This document shows positions 57,325 to 64,000 of a stretch of 64,000 nucleotides of DNA, piece by piece (positions within the stretch are counted from its first letter, which is position 1; each line of letters opens with the position of its first letter). The DNA lies in the NCBI RefSeq assembly GCF_034929435.1, contig NZ_JAYFUM010000010.1, forward strand, positions 1-64,000. Direction: 5' to 3'. The stretch is from Arcicella rigui. GTDB lineage: Bacteria; Bacteroidota; Bacteroidia; Cytophagales; Spirosomataceae. Position numbers and translations under genes: made by a program. Below the pieces are notes generated by a model. The model did not search any database and had not been told where the DNA came from. It saw nothing but the letters and a program-made list of their open reading frames with translations.

Positions 57325-60300
57325 TTACTGAGCTAAGAAATCTCCGCTTGTAATTTCTGCTAAACCTTCAGTTGAACGGTTGTACAAATATGAATACGAT
57401 TCATAAGCTGTTCCGTCGATAGTAACTGTGATGGCATTACGAACAAAAACACTTTCAGCTTCATTTTCTGGATAATACTCTTCGTACTCATCCAAAATTC
57501 TAATTAATCTTACTGAATTACTTAACTTGTAAAGCTCACCTACTACTTTACTATTACTGTCTTCAGATGGTACAATACCAGGATATTCGCCAATATTATA
57601 CATTTTTCCTTGATAAGTAGCCATTCCGATAAACTCAGAATTACGAGTGATCAATTTATGTAATTCGTTGCCGAAATCTTTTCTTAATGTTCCGTAAACA
57701 AACAAGAACTCTTCTTTATCAGGTTCTGGCAAAGTTGCTTCTTCTACTGCCAATACTAAGTCTTCTTGTTCAACTACTGTACCTTCGTTCAATACAACTC
57801 TTGAAATGATACCTTCAAATGGAGAAGAAACGATTGATTCCATTTTCATAGCTTCAATCACATACAATGGTGCATTTTTCTTCACTTCATCGCCCGGTTT
57901 CACCAAGATTCTACTTAAACGACCTTGTAGTGGAGCTCCAATATCACCTTTTGCCGAGGCTTTTACGTGTTGCGGACGCTCAACTTTGATATTCTTGTCT
58001 AATACTTTAATTCTACGAGCCTGTCCGTTCAATTCAAAAGTAACTGTACGAAGTCCTGATTCGTCTGGCTCTGATTTGTACAAGTATTTAACAATGATGG
58101 TTTTTCCTTCATCAATTGTAATCAAAATCTCTTCGTCAGATTTCAAACCATAGAAGAATGCTGGCGTTGGAATCAATGAAACTTCACCATAAAGTTGTTG
58201 AGCTTTGTAGTAATCTTCATATACTTTCGGATACATTTTGTATGAAAGATAATCTAATTCACCTTGCTCATTTTCTGGGAATTTCGCTTTGAATGCCTCG
58301 AAATCTTTTTCAAAATCAATCGGAGGAATAGTATCGTTCGGACGGCTTGTTAATGGTGTTTCACCTTTCAAGATAATCTCTTGCAATTGTTTCGGGAAAC
58401 CTCCATGAGGCTGTCCTAAGCCACCTTTAAAGAAATCTTTTACAGATTCAGGGAATGAAAGAGTAGCACCACGAGCATACACATCTTCAGCCGTTAATGA
58501 ATTGGCAGTCATAAAGATTGCCATATCCCCTACTACTTTTGACGATGGCGTTACTTTTACGATGTCGCCAAACAATTTGTTAGCTTCCACGTAATTGTGC
58601 TTCATCAATTCAAATTTATCACCTACACCCAAAGCAATGGCTTGTCCACGCAAGTTGGTGTATTGTCCACCCGGAATTTCGTTATCATATACTTCGGCAG
58701 TACCTGCTTTCAATTCAGATTCAAATGGATAGTACATCTGGCGAACATCTTCCCAATAGTTTGAGTACTGGTTCAATAAAGGCAAGTTCATAGCACATTC
58801 ACGCTCATGTCCTTGCATCATTGCTACTATTGAGTTGAAGTTTGGTTGAGCCGTTAAACCAGACATCGAACCTAAAGAACAATCTACAATATCAACACCT
58901 GCTTCAATAGCTTTCAAATAAGTTGCCGCTTGAATCGAAGCTGTATCGTGTGTATGTAAGTGTACAGGAATTGAAAGTGCTTTCTTCAATTCTGTTACTA
59001 ACAATTGTGCTTGGAATGGTCTGAGCAAACCAGCCATGTCTTTAATTGCTAAGATGTGAGCTCCTTCGTCTTCTAACTGACGAGCCATATCTAAGTAATA
59101 CTGTAATGAATACTTTTCATTGGTAAAGACATCACCTGTATAACAAATGGAAGCTTCTGCAATGGCATTTGTACGCTCACGAACAGCTTTGATAGATACT
59201 TTCATGGCTTCAACCCAGTTCAAAGAGTCGAAAATACGGAAGACATCAATCCCTGTTGCCGCAGATTTTTCTACAAATTTTTCAATTAAATTGTCTGGAT
59301 AAGCCGAATAGCCTACTGCATTTGAACCACGGAATAACATCTGTAAAAGCATATTCGGCATGGCTTCACGGAATGCTTCCAAACGTTTCCACGGCGATTC
59401 GTTCAAGAAACGCATCGCTACGTCGAAAGTAGCACCGCCCCAAACTTCCATTGAGAACAATTGAGGGAAGTTTTTAGCATAACTTTCTGCCACAGCTACC
59501 ATGTCTTTAGTACGTACACGTGTTGCCAATAATGACTGGTGTCCGTCTCTGAAAGTAGTATCTGTATAAAGAATTTGCTTTTGTTCTTTGATGTACTGAG
59601 CAAATTTATCAGCCCCCATCGAATCCAACAATTGTTTATTACCTGTTGGATATTCAGCGAATGGGTCGAATGCTGGAACAACTGGAGTACGGAAAGTTCT
59701 ATCGTTTTTAACTTTTACATCAGGATTACCATTTACCACTACATCACCTAAATAGCGAAGTACTTTTGTAGAGCGGTCTCTTGAAGTTTTGAAGTTAAAT
59801 AATTCAGGATGTGAATCTATGAATTGTACTACGCATTTTCCTTGTTGGAAAACTGGGTGCGTAATTACATTTTTCAAGAATGGAATATTGGTTTTTACAC
59901 CACGAATACGGAACTCCGTCAAGGCACGAGAAAGACGTTGTGAAGCTCCTTTCAAAGTTCTACCACGAGCAGATACTTTCACCAACATCGAGTCGAAGTA
60001 TGGAGAAATTTTCACACCCGGATATGATGAACCTTCGTCCAAACGAATGCCATAACCTGCAGCATTTCGGTAGGCGATAATCGTTCCGAAATCTGGTTTG
60101 AAACCGTTAGCTGGGTCTTCTGTGGTGATACGACATTGAATTGCATAACCATTCAAAGGAATATCTTCTTGTTTAAGGATGAAGATATTACTATCAGAAA
60201 GTTTATAGTTTTGAGCAATCAAAATCTGTGTACGAACGATGTCGATACCTGTTACTTCTTCCGTAATAGTATGTTCTACTTGAATACGTGGGTTTACTTC

Positions 60301-61185
60301 AATAAAGTAAATATTTTCATCTTTGTCCACCAAGAATTCAACCGTACCAGCATTGTAATAATTTACAGCTTTACCGATTGCCAAAGCGTACTTATACAAT
60401 TTCTGGCGAGTTTCTTCTTTCAAACCAAAAGAAGGAGCTACTTCTACTACTTTTTGGAAACGTCTTTGTACTGAACAGTCACGCTCGTAAAGGTGAACTA
60501 AATTGCCATGTTGGTCACCTAATAACTGTACTTCAATGTGTTTAGGTTGGTCGATGAATTTTTCGATAAAAATGGTATCGTCGCCAAAAGCATTTTTCGC
60601 TTCGTTTTTCGCTTCACTGAAAGCTTTTTCTAAAGCTTCTTCTTCACGCACTACACGCATACCACGTCCACCACCACCCGCAGCAGCTTTTACCATTACT
60701 GGAAAACCAATTTTGCGAGCTTCAGAAAGAGCAATGTCGAAATTGACTAAATCTTCTTTTGAATCTTCAATCATCGGTACTTGTGCAATTCTTGCAGCCA
60801 CTTTTGCAGCTACTTTATCGCCCAAAGCGTCCATTGCTTCTGGTGAAGGACCAATAAATTTAATGCCTTCTTCACGGCAACGACGAGCTAAAGTAACGTT
60901 TTCAGAAAGGAAACCATAGCCTGGGTGAATCGCATCAATTTTCTTCTCCTTACAAAGTTTAATAATTCCTTCAATATCCAAATAAGGCTTTAAAGGCTCA
61001 TCATCTTTTCCGATTTGGTAAGCTTCATCGGCTTTGTATCGGTGAAGAGAATAACGGTCTTCAAACGTATAAACGGCAACGGTGCGAATACCTAATTCAG
61101 AGGCAGCACGCATGATACGGATAGCAATCTCGCCACGATTGGCTACCAAGAGACTGTTGATTTTTTGGACGTAAGGCTGAGCCAT
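57325..61185 (-). CDS. pyc: Pyruvate carboxylase fused to a gamma-glutamylcyclotransferase-like domain
   Basis: A 1286-residue pyruvate carboxylase, which makes oxaloacetate from pyruvate. It has a biotin carboxylase (about 1-460, VKAAAGGGGRGMRVV, FIEVNPRIQVEHTITEE), carboxyltransferase (about 540-815, TTFRDGHQSLLATRVRTKD), PYC/OADA (about 830-1050) and BCCP domain with biotinyl Lys1114 (VIEAMKMESIVSS). Normal length is about 1150. After a short linker, residues 1158-1286 form a GGCT/AIG2-like domain (EEFLFVYGTLRKDF at the start; probable catalytic acid in ILDEYEEYYPE). I see no frameshift or stop between them. ATG at 61185. Confidence 0.96.
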   Translation of the reverse strand: MAQPYVQKINSLLVANRGEIAIRIMRAASELGIRTVAVYTFEDRYSLHRYKADEAYQIGKDDEPLKPYLDIEGIIKLCKEKKIDAIHPGYGFLSENVTLARRCREEGIKFIGPSPEAMDALGDKVAAKVAARIAQVPMIEDSKEDLVNFDIALSEARKIGFPVMVKAAAGGGGRGMRVVREEEALEKAFSEAKNEAKNAFGDDTIFIEKFIDQPKHIEVQLLGDQHGNLVHLYERDCSVQRRFQKVVEVAPSFGLKEETRQKLYKYALAIGKAVNYYNAGTVEFLVDKDENIYFIEVNPRIQVEHTITEEVTGIDIVRTQILIAQNYKLSDSNIFILKQEDIPLNGYAIQCRITTEDPANGFKPDFGTIIAYRNAAGYGIRLDEGSSYPGVKISPYFDSMLVKVSARGRTLKGASQRLSRALTEFRIRGVKTNIPFLKNVITHPVFQQGKCVVQFIDSHPELFNFKTSRDRSTKVLRYLGDVVVNGNPDVKVKNDRTFRTPVVPAFDPFAEYPTGNKQLLDSMGADKFAQYIKEQKQILYTDTTFRDGHQSLLATRVRTKDMVAVAESYAKNFPQLFSMEVWGGATFDVAMRFLNESPWKRLEAFREAMPNMLLQMLFRGSNAVGYSAYPDNLIEKFVEKSAATGIDVFRIFDSLNWVEAMKVSIKAVRERTNAIAEASICYTGDVFTNEKYSLQYYLDMARQLEDEGAHILAIKDMAGLLRPFQAQLLVTELKKALSIPVHLHTHDTASIQAATYLKAIEAGVDIVDCSLGSMSGLTAQPNFNSIVAMMQGHERECAMNLPLLNQYSNYWEDVRQMYYPFESELKAGTAEVYDNEIPGGQYTNLRGQAIALGVGDKFELMKHNYVEANKLFGDIVKVTPSSKVVGDMAIFMTANSLTAEDVYARGATLSFPESVKDFFKGGLGQPHGGFPKQLQEIILKGETPLTSRPNDTIPPIDFEKDFEAFKAKFPENEQGELDYLSYKMYPKVYEDYYKAQQLYGEVSLIPTPAFFYGLKSDEEILITIDEGKTIIVKYLYKSEPDESGLRTVTFELNGQARRIKVLDKNIKVERPQHVKASAKGDIGAPLQGRLSRILVKPGDEVKKNAPLYVIEAMKMESIVSSPFEGIISRVVLNEGTVVEQEDLVLAVEEATLPEPDKEEFLFVYGTLRKDFGNELHKLITRNSEFIGMATYQGKMYNIGEYPGIVPSEDSNSKVVGELYKLSNSVRLIRILDEYEEYYPENEAESVFVRNAITVTIDGTAYESYSYLYNRSTEGLAEITSGDFLAQ

Positions 61186-61560
61186 ATTTCAGAAATTGGT
61201 TGTCGGTTATTGGTAAATGCTTTTAGTGAAAGGGCTTTTGTTTAACAAGTTTCTGTTTTAAGCCAAATTGTTATTAAATCGTAATCTACAAAACAAAAAC
61301 ATATTAAATCATACAAAAATCAAAAATAAATTGGGTATTTGGTTACGAATACGCAAGAAAATTTGGTCTATATTAGAAAGATACAATTTTGTTTTGATTA
61401 GTTGCTATTTTTAAAAAATACTCTTTCTAATATTTTCTAAAAGTAAGCCAAATGCTTATTCGGTGGCTAAATTCTTCAATAAAAATTTAATTTATATCTC
61501 CTGCAACCCCATTCTTCATTGAAGCATCTAAGCAATAAATTTAACTATAAACAAATAAAA
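61186..61560. other. 375-base intergenic region between pyc and DUF418 genes
   Basis: Divergent, A+T-rich. A possible weak minus-strand -7 box TATTTTTG lies at 61321-61328. No RNA gene or reading frame recognised. Confidence 0.45.
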
Positions 61561-62787
61561 ATGACCTCTCAAAAACAAAGAATCTTATTAGTTGATGCCC
61601 TTCGGGGATTTGCACTACTTGGTATCGTATTAGCCCACATTGGCGGTTGGTTTATTGCTGGTGCAATGCCCAGTGAAGTTTGGCAAAAGTATCAAAGCGA
61701 TACAGCCAGTACCATCGTGAGTTTTATTGATGGTATCTTTATTTCTGGAAAATTTTTTACTTACTTCTCGTTCTTTTTTGGGGTAAGTTTCGCTATTCAA
61801 TTACTACAACGTAAAGAAGATGACTCTCGTTTTCTACCGAGATTCGCTTGGCGATTGGTCATTTTGTTTATCATTGGTTTTATTCATCACCTTCACTGGA
61901 AAGGCGATATTTTGGGTATTTACGCATTTCTTGGTTTTTTCTTGTTGCTTTTTTACAAGGCAAGCGACAAAGTATTGCTGGTAGCCATTTTGATTTTCGC
62001 CCTCAATATTCCCAATTTCGTTCATGAAATAATTGCCTTTAATAAAGCTCCCGAAAAACCAAAAACCGAAAAAGAACAAAAAGCTGAATTTGAAAAAAAT
62101 GAAAAAGAAAACGCCAAAAGCTATTTTACTTTGAAAAAAGGTACTTATACCGAAATCGTTGCACAAAATTTCAAAGACTTCAAGTTCAAAGTAGAGTTTC
62201 AATTGTACTCAGGTAGGATTTTCGTTACTTTTGGATTTTTCTTGTTAGGACTTTTTGTGGGTAAACGTAAATATCTGGAGGACATCGAAACCCATAAAGT
62301 ACTTATCAAAAAAGTCATGTGGTGGTCGCTTGGGGTTAATTTTTTCATCATTGCCTTTTTCCTTACGGTTGAATTGGGACAACTCTGGGACAAATTCCCC
62401 AAATGGTTTGGCTTAGTGGGCAATTTCTTATTTTCAGTTCATTCTTTACTGATGACGCTCTTTTATATTTCAGGAATGGCTTTGTTGTTGCATAAAAAAT
62501 CAATGGAAAAAGTAATGCTTTACTTGGCTGGCATTGGCAAAATGGTACTGAGCAATTATTTACTCCAAAGTGCCATTGGTGTCACTTTGTTTTATGGCAT
62601 TGGATTTGGTTTGGCAGGCGACATCAGTCCAGCTTGGTGCTATCTGATTGGATTAGGCATTTTTACTTTGCAACTTTTTATCAGTAAGTGGTGGCTTGAG
62701 AAATTTAATTACGGCCCAATGGAATGGCTTTGGCGTTCGGCTACTTACTTGAAATGGCAAGCTTTTCTGAAAAAATCATCGCTCTGA
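61561..62787 (+). CDS. DUF418 family membrane protein
   Basis: A 408-residue multi-pass membrane protein of the DUF418 family (often near acyltransferase-type proteins). The N-terminus is ILLVDALRGFALLGIVLAHIGGWF and the C-terminal DUF418 part has GKMVLSNYLLQSAIGVTLFYGIGFG and FNYGPMEWLWRSATYLKW. A charged cytoplasmic loop (KPKTEKEQKAEFEKNEKENA) sits near the middle. The ATG at 61561 is used; the frame opening at 61519 starts with TTG. Function unknown. Confidence 0.9.
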   Translation: MTSQKQRILLVDALRGFALLGIVLAHIGGWFIAGAMPSEVWQKYQSDTASTIVSFIDGIFISGKFFTYFSFFFGVSFAIQLLQRKEDDSRFLPRFAWRLVILFIIGFIHHLHWKGDILGIYAFLGFFLLLFYKASDKVLLVAILIFALNIPNFVHEIIAFNKAPEKPKTEKEQKAEFEKNEKENAKSYFTLKKGTYTEIVAQNFKDFKFKVEFQLYSGRIFVTFGFFLLGLFVGKRKYLEDIETHKVLIKKVMWWSLGVNFFIIAFFLTVELGQLWDKFPKWFGLVGNFLFSVHSLLMTLFYISGMALLLHKKSMEKVMLYLAGIGKMVLSNYLLQSAIGVTLFYGIGFGLAGDISPAWCYLIGLGIFTLQLFISKWWLEKFNYGPMEWLWRSATYLKWQAFLKKSSL

Positions 62788-62934
62788 GTCGAGCATTTCT
62801 TCTGAAATTCATCATGGGTTTGGCGAAGCAATTCGCTGAACCTTTTTTATTTCCCCTTCTTTTACGATAACTTGCAAGTCTAATTTACAGAATCAAAGAA
62901 AAAATTTCCGCAGATTCTTTTCACTACAAAAACA

Positions 62935-63954
62935 ATGGAACAACAAAAACCAATCATAGGAATTACTTTGGGTGATTATAATGGCATCGGGCCAGAGGTC
63001 ATCTTGAAAGCACTAACCAGTAATCGAATCTTAAAACTTTGTACTCCAGTTATTTATGGCTCTCAGCGTGTATTTAGTTTTTATAGAAAAGCTTTAGATT
63101 TAAAAGATTGGACACTTCACAGTATTCAAAGTGTAGAGCAAATCAATCCTAAATTAACCAATGTAATTACTTGCTGGGATGATAAACAAACCGATGTAAA
63201 TCCGGGAAAAGTAACTGCCGAAGCTGGTGCTGCGGCTCTGGCTTGTTTGCAAAAAGCTACTGAAGATTTGAAAGCTGGGCATATTCACGCCATCGTAACA
63301 GCTCCGATTAATAAAGATAATATTCAGTCAGAAGAGTTTAAATTTCCGGGGCATACCGAATTTTTTACCGAGACTTTCGAGGCAAAAGATTCCTTAATGT
63401 TTTTGGTTTCGGATGTTTTGCGTGTAGGAGTAGTAACTGGACACATTCCTTTGGGACGAGTACGTAGCTCAATCACACAAGAAAGAATTACTCAGAAACT
63501 TAACCTTATGTTTACTTCTTTGAAAGAAGATTTTGGTATTCAAAAACCTAAAATTGCGGTGTTGGGGCTAAACCCTCATGCTGGCGAAAATGGCTTATTG
63601 GGTAGCGAAGAAAAAGAAGTGATTTCGCCAGTTTTAGAAGAATTTAAATCAAAAGGTAATTTAGTTTTTGGGCCATTCCCAGCAGATGGTTTCTTCGGAA
63701 ATGCTCAATTCAAACATTTTGATGCCGTTTTGGCAATGTATCACGACCAAGGCTTGATTCCTTTCAAATACATTTCATTTGAAACTGGCGTAAACTTTAC
63801 AGCAGGTTTGCCCATTGTGCGTACTTCGCCCGACCACGGAACGGCTTATGACATTGCAGGAAAAAATGTAGCCAAAGCTTCTTCGATGCTACAAGCTATT
63901 TTTACGGCTATTGATGTTGTAGATAACAGAAAAGAAAATGTTAATCCAGTATAA
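62935..63954 (+). CDS. pdxA: 4-hydroxythreonine-4-phosphate dehydrogenase
   Basis: A 339-residue PdxA of pyridoxal phosphate synthesis. Metal-ligand histidines lie in FPGHTEFFTETF, GLNPHAGENGLLGSEE and AMYHDQGLIPFKY. The N-terminal ITLGDYNGIGPEVILKAL and the end RTSPDHGTAYDIAGK are intact. No pdxJ or rsmA adjoins within the window. ATG at 62935. The window ends 46 bases after the stop. Confidence 0.95.
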   Translation: MEQQKPIIGITLGDYNGIGPEVILKALTSNRILKLCTPVIYGSQRVFSFYRKALDLKDWTLHSIQSVEQINPKLTNVITCWDDKQTDVNPGKVTAEAGAAALACLQKATEDLKAGHIHAIVTAPINKDNIQSEEFKFPGHTEFFTETFEAKDSLMFLVSDVLRVGVVTGHIPLGRVRSSITQERITQKLNLMFTSLKEDFGIQKPKIAVLGLNPHAGENGLLGSEEKEVISPVLEEFKSKGNLVFGPFPADGFFGNAQFKHFDAVLAMYHDQGLIPFKYISFETGVNFTAGLPIVRTSPDHGTAYDIAGKNVAKASSMLQAIFTAIDVVDNRKENVNPV

Positions 63955-64000
63955 GAAAAAATAAAAAAAAACTTAATTTGGCATACTGCAAATGTGCGAT

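Overview
The window (about 36-38% GC by eye) looks like a chromosome segment of a Bacteroidota bacterium, most likely Cytophagales (Spirosomataceae-like). The reasons are a type IX secretion protein (PorQ), an LruC-domain lipoprotein, a Hc1-type histone H1-like protein, DUF2891/DUF4375/DUF4260 families, a LytS/LytTR pair, few Shine-Dalgarno sequences, and several promoters that fit the Bacteroidota pattern TTG-N17-23-TANNTTTG. The lineage is inferred from gene families; no rRNA or tRNA gene was seen.

Layout. 1-10 kb: mixed small genes (DUF2891, DUF1648, membrane protein, Gfo/Idh/MocA oxidoreductase, DUF4375, DinB, methyltransferase) and a GH78 alpha-L-rhamnosidase. 10-18 kb: a cytosolic histidine kinase with seven PAS domains, thyA, a Cys-Cys-rich small exported protein, OsmC, a two-gene ATPase plus PD-(D/E)XK-like module, then divergent lysA. 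19-31 kb: SDR epimerase, DUF4260, MaoC, histone-like protein, an alpha-oxoamine synthase (sphingolipid or sulfonolipid type), HxlR/DsbA-like pair, LruC lipoprotein, accC, DUF937-OmpA protein. 31-36 kb: hisB, a free-standing 34-aa membrane protein gene, a complete IS3-family element with broken orfA, a CPA1 antiporter, an outer-membrane-like protein. 37-46 kb: LytS/LytTR, hslU, porQ, pccB, a two-gene ATPase plus TOPRIM (DUF3226) module abutting an M42 peptidase. 46-57 kb: AraC regulator, NTF2-like protein, an operon of a 36-aa membrane protein, lipid kinase and SUI1-like factor, merR-dprA, MpaB-like protein, MATE, queG, extradiol dioxygenase, a solitary circularly permuted ATP-grasp protein. 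57-64 kb: pyruvate carboxylase fused to a gamma-glutamylcyclotransferase-like domain, DUF418, pdxA.

How the genes work together. Three biotin-dependent carboxylase genes (accC, pccB, pyc) sit within 34 kb but in separate transcription units. Two unrelated modules (15.7-17.6 kb and 43.4-45.1 kb) share one architecture: a RecF/OLD-like ATPase followed by a small nuclease-like protein. This is the layout of anti-phage systems, and they are the best candidates for an undescribed system. The most unusual single gene is the pyc-GGCT fusion. Intergenic regions carry strong hairpin terminators, two perfect nested palindromes, and several families of degenerate 7-bp-period repeats.
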